64,000 nt of DNA, from positions 434,001 to 498,000 of the forward strand of contig CM060734.1 of assembly GCA_030704615.1 (NCBI GenBank), in the 5' to 3' direction. The notes beneath the pieces are model-generated. The model was not told the origin of the DNA, ran no database searches, and saw only the letters and a list, made by a program, of their open reading frames with translations. Position 1 is the stretch's first letter, and the number at the start of each line of letters is the position of its first letter. Shown piece after piece: positions 1 to 11,303 of the stretch. The position numbers and the translations under genes are program-made. The DNA comes from Takakia lepidozioides (taxonomy: Eukaryota; Streptophyta; Takakiopsida; Takakiales; Takakiaceae).

Positions 1-2463
1 GTATTTCAGCCGGATCGATCTGCACTCCGGCTATCATCAAATTTGAGTGGCGGAAGGAGATGAGGAAAAGACCGCGTGCAGGACAAGGTATGGTTCATAT
101 GAGTTCTTGGTGATGCCTTTTGGACTCACCAACGCTCCCGCGACCTTTAGCACGCTGATGAACAGCCTTTTCCAGGAGTGGTTGGATGACTTTGTGATCG
201 TGTACATTGACGACATCTTGGTGTATTCAAAAACAAAGGAGGAGCACCTGGAGCACCTCAAAAGGGTGTTCCAGAAATTGCAGGAAGGGAAGTTGTATGC
301 CAAAGCTTCAAAGTGCAAATTTGGGGTCACAAAAGTGGAGTTCCTGGGGCATGTGATTACACAGGATGGGATCAGAATGGATGACAGGAAGGTGAGGGCA
401 ATCTTGGACTGGGAGCCTCCGACTTCGGTCCCGGGAGTGCGATCCTTCCTAGGACTCGCCTCCTATTACCGGAAGTATGTGAGAAATTTCGCCAAGATCG
501 CGGGGCCGCTGTCAGACCTTCTGTGTAAAGTCTGGGCATGGAACACCTTTTGTGGCCAAGCTTTTGCTGAATTGAAGCAGCGGATGGCGGAAGCTCCAGT
601 CTTGAAAATCCCGGAGTTCGATCGTCCGTTCGAGATTCATACAGATGCATCGGACTTCGCGATTGGGGGTGTACTGATGCAAGATGGACGTCCAGTGGCT
701 TATGAAAGTAAGAAACTGAATGAAGTGGAGCGACGGTGGCCGACGCACGAGAAAGAGATGAAGGCGGTGGTGCACTGTCTTGAGTTTTGGCGCCACTATG
801 TTGGTTCCAACCCAGTGAAGGTGTTCACGGACAATGTCACGGTGAAGTATTTTGCCACGCAGCCCAAGTTGTCCCCAAAACAACTTAGGTGGCAAGATAC
901 TTTGGCGGTGTTCGACGTGGATATCCAGTACAAACCGGGACGGGACAACGTGGTGGCCGATGCTTTAAGTAGAAAGCAACAGCTCTTGTTGGTGTACAGG
1001 GGCGAGACGACGCTCCAAAGGAAGATCCGGAAGGCTTGTCGGAAGGATGAGCTGGCGAAGTCCGTGATGCAGGACTTGAGGATGGGGGTTAAATCGCAGT
1101 TCCACTTGCAAAATGGACTGCTTCGATATAAGCAAAAGCGTCTCTACGTGCCGAAGGGAGGGATCAGAGATAGCCTCTTGAGAGAATGCCATGATAGCCC
1201 GCTTGCGGGCCACGGCAGAGCCAAGCGCACTGCGGCACTCTTGAAGAAAGAGTATTTCTGGCCCAAACTGAGGGAGGAGGCAGAGGAGTATGTCAAGACA
1301 TGCACCACATGCCAACAAAACCGGAGCGAGTACAAAAAGCAAGCGGGGTTGTTACAACCCTTGCCGATTCCAGAGGGGACTTGGGAAAGCGTCTCGATGG
1401 ATTTCATGACTGCTTTGCCGCTGTCAAAAGGATTCGATGCAATCATGGTAGTGGTGGATAGGTTCAGTAAAATGGGCCATTTCATCCCCACCAAGGAGAC
1501 AGCAACGGCGCAAGAAACAGGGCGATTTTACTTCGTCCACGTCTTAAAGCATCATGGAGTCCCGAAGGATATTGTCTCGGACCGCGATTCAAAGTTTACG
1601 AGTAAATTTTGGAGGGCACTTTGGAAGAAGATGGGGATGAGGCTGAAGATGAGCACCACCTTCCGACCTACGACCGACGGCCAAACGGAAAGAGTGAATT
1701 CCGTAGTGAAGCAGATCTTGCGGAATTACGTGTCGGCAGACCAACAGACTGGGTGGAACACTTAGACGCGACAGAGTTCTATTATAATAACACAGAACAC
1801 TCCGCAACGGGAGTTTCCCCTTTCGTATTGGTCTATGGAAAAGCACCTCTGGTGCCGACAAGTTGGGCCGCCCAGGACGTTGAGGAACCGGCAGTAGCGG
1901 CGGTACTGGAAAAACGCGAGCGTTTGTTGAAGCTCGCAAAGTACAACATTGCCAAAGCTAGGAAACGGTATTAAAGGCAGGCGAATCGGAAGCAGAGGGA
2001 AGTGAAGTTTGAGGCAGGCACAAAAGTCTGGTTGAACATCAAGAATTTCCGACTACCTCCGGAAGTGAGTCCAAAGTTCGTACCTCCGTATGCGGGACCC
2101 TTTTGCATCCGGAAGGTTATGAATGAGGATGTGTATGAATTGGAGCTGCCGGCAAACAACAAGGTGCATCCAGTATTCCACGTCTCCCTTTTGAAGCCTT
2201 ACTTCAAAGATGAAGCGCGTCCAAATCGGCATCAAGTGTTGCGTCCGCCACCTGTGCTGTTGGATCATGAAAATGAACCTGAGTACGAGGTGGAGGCAGT
2301 ACTTAAGTCGAGGAGGTTCAAGAACCGAGAAACGGTGTATCTCGTCAAATGGAAGGGCTATCATCATGTGGAGGCATCTTGGGTGCGTGCCTCAGAAATG
2401 GGAAACGCATCCGAGGCGGTTGCAGTTTTCGAAGGGCGACCTCAAAAGCGGAAGAAGCGTTGA
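1..2463 (+). pseudogene. pol: Ty3/gypsy chromovirus pol, 3' part (RT-RNase H-integrase-chromodomain), broken
   Basis: This polyprotein copies element RNA into DNA and inserts it into chromatin. The window opens inside the reverse transcriptase at FSRIDLHSGYHQI; gag and protease lie upstream of the window. In order: RT with catalytic YIDD (about 209-220) in [11 protein letters not shown]; RNase H (about 630-970) starting [12 protein letters not shown]; integrase zinc finger H-H-C-C (about 1190-1315, ending TCTTCQQN); integrase core with the three acidic residues in [16 protein letters not shown] and TDGQTERVN; and a chromodomain (about 2280-2430) with VYLVKWKGY and EASWV. Three breaks are visible: an in-frame TGA at 44-46 where this family normally has Arg (consistent with CGA to TGA), a one-base frame change near 1750-1762, and a TAA at 1972-1974. 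The frame is then open to the TGA at 2461-2463. The chromodomain puts it among chromoviruses, whose chromodomain directs integration to marked chromatin. Family assignment is certain; activity is unlikely. Confidence 0.93.
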
Positions 2464-2475
2464 TGGGGACATCAA
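2460..2475 (+). other. Hairpin between pol stop codon and polypurine tract
   Basis: TTGATG and CATCAA form a perfect 6-bp stem around a GGGA loop. The pol stop codon TGA (2461-2463) is inside the 5' arm. It lies 10 bases before the polypurine tract. The same arrangement is seen in the other two gypsy elements of the window (35459-35472 and 57261-57284). Confidence 0.75.
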
Positions 2476-2485
2476 CCTTGGAGCG

Positions 2486-2497
2486 TGGGGGAGGAAA
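2486..2497 (+). promoter_or_regulatory. Polypurine tract of the chromovirus
   Basis: TGGGGGAGGAAA is followed directly by TGCATGC. This is the expected position of the plus-strand primer immediately upstream of a 3' LTR that starts with TG. Confidence 0.7.
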
Positions 2498-3585
2498 TGC
2501 ATGCTTAGCCCGGCTTAGCTAGCTTAGGAATCCGATTGCAAAAACTTGTATTGTACAAAAATTTGTTATAAAGGAAAGGGGTTCCAAATGTTGTGCGTCA
2601 TATTTTGTTTGGAATGGTGATGCATGGTGTGGTTGGCTAGTGTGTAGAATGCATGCTAGCTTACAAAAGTGGGAGAGGTAAATTGGGTTAATCGTGTGTT
2701 TGCGCAGTGCCGAAATCGGGTGACTCTCATCCAAGGGGCAAGGAAACTTGCGCCTTCTTTAGGAGTTCACGTGCTAGTGCGCACCTGGCTAGTGCGCATA
2801 CTATAACTGCGCTACCGAGGGGGTTGCTTTGTAGTGCGGGCTAACGCGGAAGCTACATGCTTCCGTTCACGTACTATAATCGTGTAGCCTCGGGACGAAG
2901 TCGTAGTGCGGCTTCGGCGTGTTCCCGTACCTCAGGCCAGCATTCCAAGGCGGACCCAATTGTAGTGATTGGGACGCGCGGTTGGTTCAAGGTTATCTTC
3001 CTAGTCAAAGAGGGTTCGAGGTGAACCCTTGCTCAAGGTGGTGCCAAAAGCCGCATCATGAGCGGTCGCAAGCAATGTTGTTGCAGTAAGGCGATTCGAT
3101 CCTCGGGGAGGATCGTTCCTTGGCCTTGAAGTAGGCCAAGAAGAGTGCACCGGGAGGAGCTTGAGAGGCTCCACCCTTGGCCAGGACTTGGAGGAAGTCG
3201 GCCGAACTAGCTAGTGGAGAGTAGAGTCAAGTGTGGGGTTTGGTTCCTTGCCATGGGACGCCATGGTACGGAAACAAACTCCTTGATGTGGGACGCCACA
3301 ACTTGGATGTTCGTTTCCACAAAATGGACAAGCCGATGAGGACATCGACTCCCTGTTGGTAGGGGTGTGTGTTGCGGCCCTTTGCCTTGAGGGCAGGGGG
3401 GTCGGGACACAAGAGGGGCTGCCCCTGTGGTGGGGGCAGTGGCAGCGATAGGTATGGGGGGGCTGAAGCACCCTTGAGTGCCCAAGGCACTCAAGGAGGC
3501 GGAGGCGCTCACTAGGTGGAGCCCTGCACACCGGGTTGCGGTGGGGGTGGCTCCACAAGGGGTGGTGGTAGCTTAGCGGGACTCG
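2498..3585 (+). mobile_element. Putative 3' LTR of the chromovirus (end not defined) and unassigned sequence
   Basis: The sequence begins TGCATGCTTAGC directly after the polypurine tract. A TATA-like TATAAAG is at 2567-2573. Between about 2760 and 2940 there is a series of related short motifs built on TAGTGCG and ACTATAA. No second LTR is available for comparison, so the right boundary cannot be set. No gene is seen; the ORFs here lack any recognisable feature. Confidence 0.45.
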
Positions 3586-3767
3586 CCACAGGGAAATTGC
3601 AGGTACTGCCGCCATTGCGCACCCCAAGAGAGGAAGAAGGTATTGAATCTTGCCAGAACACCTAAATGCCTTAATGGCGCAGCTCCATAGCATTCAAGGG
3701 CGCCTGAATCGAGCTCCATGCGCCCCCCGCCACCATCTCTCAGCTCCAGCCAACCCTTGAGCACGAT
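3586..3767 (-). repeat. Inverted-repeat arm A (partner 5302-5484)
   Basis: The reverse complement of this stretch matches 5302-5484 over about 183 bp with only a handful of substitutions. Both copies keep the same short reading frame containing ELRDGGGGRMELDSGALEC and RFNTFFLSWGAQW. The arms face each other across 1.5 kb. This copy joins satellite-type sequence at CGCCATGACC. Confidence 0.85.
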
Positions 3768-3768
3768 C

Positions 3769-4345
3769 GCCATGACCATGGTGTGGAGCAAGCAAGTCCT
3801 TCATAAGGTAAGATCTTCCCCAGCAAAAATATGTTGGCTAATTGGGCATGGAGAGTAAGGCATCCTTGAAGGTACCTGAGATAAGCATAGAACATCTATA
3901 GGGCTTCTGAATGCTGAAATTTTGAGCTAGGCCTTGGAAAGACAGTTTGCTGGAGTAGACGTGTACACCTTATACATGATCCGGTCAATGCACATTACCC
4001 TTGTTTGCCGGTCCCCTGTAGCCGATGCCTTATGTCAGATTTAGATACCTTGTGATAAGAATGAGTTCCATTTCTTTGGCTCAAATGTTTCTATGCCTCC
4101 TGGTTATGGCTTTGCTCTTTATAGCACCATAAAAATATACCCAATTCTGATATGCTGTTGGTAGAGGTTTCCTCTGAATCCAAGGTGGTAAACCCCTGCC
4201 AGACTTCATTACCTAAGTCCTAATACCTACCCCCTTTGGTTTTGTACACATGTTTTACCCAAAACAAGGGGTGGGTAAACACTAAAAGTCTGATATAAGA
4301 TTCTTTCCTGATTGTTACTTTATGACCTTGGGAATTGAGGGTTCT
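3769..4345 (+). repeat. Solo diverged fragment of the 1,946-bp satellite
   Basis: It matches the array unit from the ATGACCATGGTGTGGAGC segment through GATTGTTACTTTATGAC, in the same order and orientation, with scattered substitutions and small indels. It is separated from the array by about 1.9 kb of other sequence. It is more diverged than the array units are from each other. Confidence 0.85.
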
Positions 4346-4713
4346 TTCATTGGCATCTTCTTCCGGTCACCAGAGCTTATATATAAACTAAAAGGTAAAA
4401 CTCTACATTTTGATGCATGTGTTGATGTACCTTCGTTTGTCACAACTTGCCAACTTGGAACATGCCAATGGCAGAAAATTCATTAACTAAACCTGCCCCC
4501 ATTGGTTTTGTACACATGTGGTACCCAAAAACATGGGCTAGGTAAACACTAAAGGGTTGATAAAAGTTTATTTCCTGTTTGTTGCTTCATGAATTTCGGA
4601 GTTAAGGTCCCTTCATTGGCCTCATCTTTCCATTACCAGAGCTTATGTGTAGCTAAAAGGTAAAACTCTACATTCTGATGTAAGTGTTGATGTACCTTTG
4701 CTTGTCACGGCTT
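4222..4713 (+). repeat. Diverged tandem duplication, about 270-bp period
   Basis: 4222-4455 and 4493-4713 match in order. Shared blocks include GGTTTTGTACACATG, GGTAAACACTAAA, CCAGAGCTTAT and AAAAGGTAAAACTCTACATT. The first copy overlaps the end of the satellite fragment. The second carries a satellite-derived segment followed by the same unique tail, so the duplication happened after the satellite piece was already joined to this tail. Confidence 0.75.
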
Positions 4714-4828
4714 GTTTTGTTTTTTGACCTTGGAGAGTTGAGATTGTAGGCATGTTTATTTCTATGGTTCCTTTGTAACCAAAAGTAAAAGCTACAAAGA
4801 AGAGGGGGTCATTTATGTGATGGGGTCT

Positions 4829-4861
4829 GGTATGCACTCCCTTACGGGGTGAGTGCATACC
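4829..4861. repeat. Perfect 11-bp hairpin
   Basis: GGTATGCACTC and GAGTGCATACC flank an 11-base loop. No gene or transposon boundary is obvious next to it. Its role is unknown. Confidence 0.6.
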
Positions 4862-4910
4862 ACACTCACTCCATAAGGAGCTGCCATACCAGGGGATGGT
4901 TGGTGGGTTC

Positions 4911-4939
4911 CCTCTCTCTCCCTCTCTCTCCCTCCCTCC
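4911..4939 (+). repeat. CT-rich microsatellite
   Basis: CCTCTCTCTC occurs twice in tandem and is followed by CCTCCCTCCA: a simple pyrimidine tract. Outside it, 4714-5106 shows nothing coding. Confidence 0.8.
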
Positions 4940-5106
4940 ATGGATTTGGCTGGTTCTTTTAAAACTTGATAGTTTAAGACCAGTGGTATGTTACCTAACC
5001 CCTAATTAACCTTATTGGAATTTGGTTAATTTCGGTTATTTACATTACCCGGATTTTTGGTCTAAGGTGGGGACCCTAATGGAGCCATCCTATTGTTTAA
5101 ATTTTT

Positions 5107-5185
5107 CATCCATAAATGGATGTCATCCTCGGAGGATGACACAGATGAAAAATCGAGAGACAATTTCATCCAACGCGGATGAAAT
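5107..5185. repeat. Cluster of three short hairpins built on GGATGA
   Basis: CATCCAT-AA-ATGGATG is at 5107-5122. TGTCATCCTC-G-GAGGATGACA is at 5121-5141. ATTTCATCC-AACGC-GGATGAAAT is at 5163-5185. Further TTTCATCC/GGATGAAAT half-sites continue to about 5260. The style recalls the palindromes of the DNA transposon at 49-57 kb, but the central GGCGCC is absent. Confidence 0.7.
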
Positions 5186-5301
5186 CACGATAGATTTCAT
5201 CCTGCGCAGTAGAGTTCATCCCGTGTGATGGATTTCATGCCGAATGGATGAAATCGCGGGAAATCGCGCTTCATCTCTTCCCTGCCCTAACCCTCTGCAC
5301 G

Positions 5302-5484
5302 ACGATCGTGCTCAAGGGATGGCTGGAGTTGAGAGATGGTGGCGGGGGGCGCATGGAGCTCGATTCAGGCGCCCTTGAATGCTATGGAGCTGCATCATTA
5401 AGGCATTTAGGTGTTCTGGCAAGATTCAATACCTTCTTCCTCTCTTGGGGTGCGCAATGGCGGCAGTACCTGCAATTTCCCTGT
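5302..5484 (+). repeat. Inverted-repeat arm B (partner 3586-3767)
   Basis: This is the plus-orientation copy of arm A. It lies in an 83-codon frame (5248-5499). The differences from arm A that I can place are mostly synonymous in the shared frame (GGT/GGA, CTG/TTG, GCG/GCA, with one Pro/Ser). That hints the segment was once coding. I do not recognise the peptide. Nothing is seen in the following 5485-5679. Confidence 0.8.
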
Positions 5485-5679
5485 GACGGTTGTCTCTAAT
5501 GCTTGGCGGGCAATCTACCTGTGCTGTGGTTGCTTGCTGTGACCTTCATTGATCATTAAGATACAAGCGGCGATCTTAAGGCCTCAGGGAAGTGTCTGAA
5601 CTCTTTAAGTTTGGGCGATTCACTCTCTTTGTGCATGCTTTGTACATTTTGTTGTGTATTCTTGTTTGCTGGTCTTGAG

Positions 5680-6198
5680 AGCTATGGCGCAGGGGGTGGC
5701 ATAGGACTCACCCTAGGGTGGAGACCTCGTGGTGGAGTCGTGGGGAGTCTTGGGACTCATCACGGTCCATAGGGGCCATGGTGAGTGGGCCAAGACTCAC
5801 CGCGACTCATCACCGGGAGTCGAGGGTGTTCGTGGTGGTTCGCCATAAAATGGCATGGTTGTTTGTGAAACCCCCGCGGACAGCTACAGAAGTATATATA
5901 GGGAGTAGTAACCCCGAGAACGGTGCAAGCCCGTTGGTGACCAAAAACTAGTGAGTAAGCGAGCGAGCCGGAAAGCGACCAAAAAGTGGGAGCTGTTCCG
6001 GACTGCCAACTACCAAAGGGAATTCCGCTGGTTCTAAACCGTTGGAGGGTTCTTTGGGAGATCAAAGGGGGACCGTTATGCCCCCGTGAGCAGCCAGAGC
6101 TCCAAGTTGGCCCGGCGGCCAGGTTGGAAGTTAGGCGCGCGCATCAAGCGAGTAACTATGACTTGAGGGGGGAGCTTACCGAAGTGAGGTGCGCGACA
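5680..6198 (+). mobile_element. LTR-like fragment abutting the satellite
   Basis: A promoter-like TATATATAGGG at about 5893 is preceded by repeated GACTCA(C/T) motifs. The sequence ends GCGCGACA directly before satellite sequence at 6199. ACA is a usual LTR end, and the gypsy element at 24122-36597 ends its 5' LTR with the same GCGCGACA. No TSD or partner LTR could be found, so this is a suggestion only. Confidence 0.35.
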
Positions 6199-7404
6199 CT
6201 TACTCTCCATGCCCAATTAGCCAACATATTTTTGCTGGAGAAGATCTTACCTTATGAAGGACTTGCTTGCTCCACACCATGGTCATGGCGGGAGAGGAGG
6301 CTGATATCTCATGGCTTTGGCCTTCCCATTGCCTTGGGTTCATCACTTCAATCAGGAACATATTTGATAACCTTTTGTCATGCTCAGACCAAGGTGTTAG
6401 TAACCAAACATAAAACTGAAACAGAAGGGAGATTGGTTGATAATGTGTACAAGAACCACCAAGTACACTGGTCTAGATCAGAGAGGGAAGATACTTATGT
6501 CTTGTCGAGACATGGACAAAGACCTGACAAGGTCATTGTAAAATTAACGACAAATCAGCCTCATAACAAGGCATTATCAACCATTCTTCATTCACAAGTC
6601 AGCTTTATGACAAATCCCAAAAATCCCAGACTTCAAAGTCAATGAAGTCTCTGGGTGGGGGGGTGGGAACAATTAGAGACTCGATTACCACTGTTCATAG
6701 CAGGAAACCATTGCTCAGCATGCTAAAAAGTGCCATTCATGACATGCCATGGCATTCAGTTTGTATTTTTTGGTCAGCTTACATACCAAGGCATAACCAA
6801 CCATCCTAATTTATTGTTGGCCCAAAAACTGTATAGTTTTGGGTTCTTTGTATCACTGGACTACAAAGTGACTGAGCAGTAAGTATCCATGTCCCAATCA
6901 AGATCCATGATCACTGTTCATGGCTGGAAATGTCTGTTGTCATAAAGAAGCCATTTGATCATAGAAGGCTTAAAATCAAAATATGAGCATTTCTTTACAT
7001 AAAGAACATCACCCAGCAGGGTTACGGACTGATATTTGGCAGCTTATACAACAGGGTATAATCAGCTGCCCTATTTTGCACATCAAGTCAGTTATTGACA
7101 CCATGTTTTTTGCCCCATGATCTGTTTTAGATCTGGGGCTGGTGTGTAATTTCAATGACAGGGTAGAGTAATATTCCCACCTCTTATTCCATGCCCCAAG
7201 ACCAAGTTCTATGTCCGGGTAGGGAAATCATTACCATAACAGGTGTAATCAGATTTACATGCCATGCAATCATCCATAGGAACACCAAAGAATCTGAATT
7301 GCTCATCCCATCAGGACTGCAGGTTACTTTGGTATATTTATCCTAAGCAACTGATACAATGGCTGAATCATTCTCTTCACATCTGCCACTGTCTTACCAT
7401 TTTT
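6199..7404 (-). repeat. Satellite unit, partial, inverted (left flank of array)
   Basis: This is the reverse complement of about 1.2 kb of the unit, from the CATGGAGAGTAAG segment back to the ACGGTAAGAC segment. It is more diverged than the main block. A G-run (GGGTGGGGGGGGTGGG, about 6654-6667) replaces the usual GGGTGGGAAAAATTAG. The orientation switches at about 7404/7405. Confidence 0.9.
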
Positions 7405-9346
7405 AACCCAAGGCAATGGGAAGGCCAAAGCCATGAGATATCAGCCTCCTCTCCCGCCATGACCATGGTGTGGAGCACGCAAGTCCTTCATAAGGTAAGA
7501 TCTTCTCCAGCAAAAATATGTTGGCTAATTGGTCATGGAGAGTAAGGCATCCTTGAAGGTACCTGAAGAAAGCATAGAACATCTATAGGGCTTCTGAATG
7601 CTGAAATTTGAGCTAGGCCTTGGTAAGACAGCTTGCTGGAGTAGACGTGTACACCTTATACATGATCCGGTCACATGCACATTACTCTTGTTTGCCGGTC
7701 CCCTGTAGCCGATGCCTTATGTCAGAAGATACCTCATGATAAGAATGAGTTCCATTTCTTTGGCTCAAATGTTTCCATGTTTCTCCTGGTTATGGCTTTG
7801 CTCTTTATAGCACCATAAAAAAAATACCCAATTATGATGTGCTGCTGGTAGATGTTTTGTCTGAATATAACCAGGCGGTAAACCCCTGCCAGACTTCATC
7901 ACCTAAGTCCCAATACCTGCCCCTTTGGTTTTGTACACCCAAAACAAGGGGTGGGTAAACACTAAAAGTCTGATATAAGATTTCCCGATTGTTACTTTAT
8001 GACAATCATTAGGGCGACTATCTCTTGTTCCCTATGGCATACTGATGTGACAATGGAGCAACGATATGACAAGCTGATGGCTTTAAAGAGATCTGGTAAC
8101 ATGCTACAATGTAGGCAGACCTGTTTTCATGACCAGACAGTGTTCTTGAATGTACAAGCATTGGAAACTTAGCCTCTTTTAGAAGCTGGTTACTTTAGGA
8201 CACTTGATACCATGCCAAACTGATATGGATGGATCTTTCGTGGCCAAATCCGGTCCTTGGTTATATGCCCTCGAATGTTTACCTATTTTCCAAAACGGTA
8301 AGACATTGGTAGATGTGAAGAGAATGATTCGGGCATTGTATTCAAGTTGCTTTAGGATAAATAGTACCAAAGTAACCTGCAGGCCCGATGGGATGAGCAA
8401 TTCAGATTCTTTGTGTTTCCTATGGATGATTGCATGGCATGTAAATCTGATTACAGCCTGTATGGTAATGATTTCCCTACCCCAGACATAGAACTTGGTC
8501 TTGGGGCATGGAATAAGAGGGTGGGAATATTACTCTACCCTACCATTGAAATTACACACCAGCCCCAGATCTAAAACAGATCATGGGGCAAAAAACATGG
8601 TGTCAATAAGTGACTTGATGTGCGAAATAGGGCAGCTGATTACACCCCGTTGTATAAGCTGCCAAATATTCAGTCCGTAACCCTGCTTTGGTGATGTTCT
8701 CTATGTAAAGAAATGCTCTTATTTTGTTCTTACGCCTTCTACGATCATAAATGGCTTCTTTAAGACCAACAGACATTTCCAGCCATGAACAGTGATCAAT
8801 GGATCTTTATTTGGACATGGATACTTACTGCTCAGTCACTTTGGTATGTCCAATGATACAAAGAACCCAAAACTATACTAGTTCTTGGGCCAACAATAAA
8901 TTAGGATGGTTGGTTATGCCTTGGTATGTAAGCTGACCAAAAAAATACAGACCGAATGACATGGCATGTCATGAATGGCACTTTTTAGCATGCTGAACAA
9001 CGGTTTCCTGCTATGAACAGTGGTAATTGAGTCTCTCATTTTTCCCACCCAGAGACTTCATTGACTTTGAAGTCTGGGATTTGTCATAAAGCTGACTTGT
9101 GAATGAAGAATGGTTGATAATGAGGCTGATTCGTCGTTAATTTTACAATGACCTTGTCAGGTCTTTGTCCATGTCTCGACGAGACATAAGTATCTTCCCT
9201 CTCTGATTTAGACCAGTGTACTTGGTGGTTCTTGTACACATTATCAACCAATCTCCCTTCTGTTTTCAGTTTTATGTTTGATTTACTAACACCTTGGTCT
9301 GAGCATGACAAAAGGTTATCAATATATGTTCCTGATCGAAGTGATG
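7405..9346 (+). repeat. Macrosatellite unit 1
   Basis: First + unit, counted from AACCCAAGGCAATGGG. Units are about 1,946 bp and share two short ORFs: one on + (up to 158 codons, containing QTDMDGSFVAKSGPWLYALE) and one on - (up to 146 codons, containing SEREDTYVSSRHGQRPDK). In every unit the rest is closed by stops in all frames. In this unit the 3' part of the + ORF is shifted by a missing base near 8460. I recognise neither peptide and treat the unit as noncoding. Confidence 0.95.
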
Positions 9347-11303
9347 AACCCAAGGCAATGGGAAGGCCAAAGCCATGAGATATCAGCCTCCTCTCCCGCC
9401 ATGACCATGGTGTGGAGCAAGCAAGTCCTTCATAAGGTAAGATCTTCTCCAGCAGCAAAAAATATGTTGGCTAATTGGTCATGGAGAGTAAGGCATCCTT
9501 GAAGGTACCTGAGATAAGCATAGAACATCTATAGGGCTTCTGAATGCTGAAATTTTGAGCTAGGCCTTGGTAAGACAGCTTGCTGGAGTGGAGTAGACGT
9601 GTACACCTTATACATGATCCGGTCAATGCACATTACTCTTGTTTGCCGGTCCCCTGTAGCCGATGCCTTATGTCAGATTTAGATACCTCATGATAAGAAT
9701 GAGTTCCATTTCTTTGGCTCAAATGTTTCCATGTTTCTCCTGGTTATGGCTTTGCTCTTTATAGCACCATAAAAAAAATACCCAATTATGATGTGCTGCT
9801 GGTAGATGTTTTGTCTGAATATAACCAGGCGGTAAACCCCTGCCAGACTTCATCACCTAAGTCCCAATACCTGCCCCCTTTGGTTTTGTACACCCAAAAC
9901 AAGGGGTGGGTAAACACTAAAAGTCTGATATAAGATTTCCCGATTGTTACTTTATGACAATCATTAGGGCGACTATCTCTTGTTCCCTATGGCATACTGA
10001 TGTGACAATGGAGCAACGATATGACAAGCTGATGGCTTTAAAGAGATCTGGTAACATGCTACAATGTAGGGCAGACCTGTTTTCATGACCAGACAGTGTT
10101 CTTGAATGTACAAGCATTGGAAACTTAGCCTCTTTTAGAAGCTGGTTACTTTAGGACACTTGATACCATGCCAAACTGATATGGATGGATCTTTCGTGGC
10201 CAAATCCGGTCCTTGGTTATATGCCCTCGAATGTTTACCTATTTTCCAAAACGGTAAGACATTGGTAGATGTGAAGAGAATGATTCGGGCATTGTATTCA
10301 AGTTGCTTTAGGATAAATAGTACCAAAGTAACCTGCAGGCCCGATGGGATGAGCAATTCAGATTCTTTGTGTTTCCTATGGATGATTGCATGGCATGTAA
10401 ATCTGATTACAGCCTGTTATGGTAATGATTTCCCTACCCCAGACATAGAACTTGGTCTTGGGGCATGGAATAAGAGGTGGGAATATTACTCTACCCTACC
10501 ATTGAAATTACACACCAGCCCCAGATCTAAAACAGATCATGGGGCAAAAAACATGGTGTCAATAAGTGACTTGATGTGCGAAATAGGGCAGCTGATTACA
10601 CCCCGTTGTATAAGCTGCCAAATATTCAGTCCGTAACCCTGCTTTGGTGATGTTCTCTATGTAAAGAAATGCTCTTATTTTGTTCTTACGCCTTCTACGA
10701 TATCATAAATGGCTTCTTTAAGACCAACAGACATTTCCAGCCATGAACAGTGATCAATGGATCTTTATTTGGACATGGATACTTACTGCTCAGTCACTTT
10801 GGTATGTCCAATGATACAAAGAACCCAAAACTATACTAGTTCTTGGGCCAACAATAAATTAGGATGGTTGGTTATGCCTTGGTATGTAAGCTGACCAAAA
10901 AATACAGACCGAATGACATGGCATGTCATGAATGGCACTTTTTAGCATGCTGAACAACGGTTTCCTGCTATGAACAGTGGTAATTGAGTCTCTAATTTTT
11001 CCCACCCAGAGACTTCATTGACTTTGAAGTCTGGGATTTGTCATAAAGCTGACTTGTGAATGAAGAATGGTTGATAATGAGGCTGATTCGTCGTTAATTT
11101 TACAATGACCTTGTCAGGTCTTTGTCCATGTCTCGACGAGACATAAGTATCTTCCCTCTCTGATTTAGACCAGTGTACTTGGTGGTTCTTGTACACATTA
11201 TCAACCAATCTCCCTTCTGTTTTCAGTTTTATGTTTGATTTACTAACACCTTGGTCTGAGCATGACAAAAGGTTATCAATATATGTTCCTGATCGAAGTG
11301 ATG
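9347..11303 (+). repeat. Macrosatellite unit 2
   Basis: Near-identical to unit 1; 1,957 bp because of small insertions, such as an extra AGC near 9454 and an extra GGAGT near 9588. The 158-codon + ORF is intact at 10160-10636. Confidence 0.95.

Noticed and set aside
3207-3693. Overlapping minus-strand Pro/His-rich ORFs near 3.2-3.7 kb
   Set aside because: Three frames overlap, composition is GC-driven, and part is the reverse of the inverted-repeat arm.
8179-8400. Short minus ORF repeated in most satellite units as a gene
   Set aside because: Overlaps the + ORF on the other strand, has no recognisable domain, and is kept only because units are recently homogenised.
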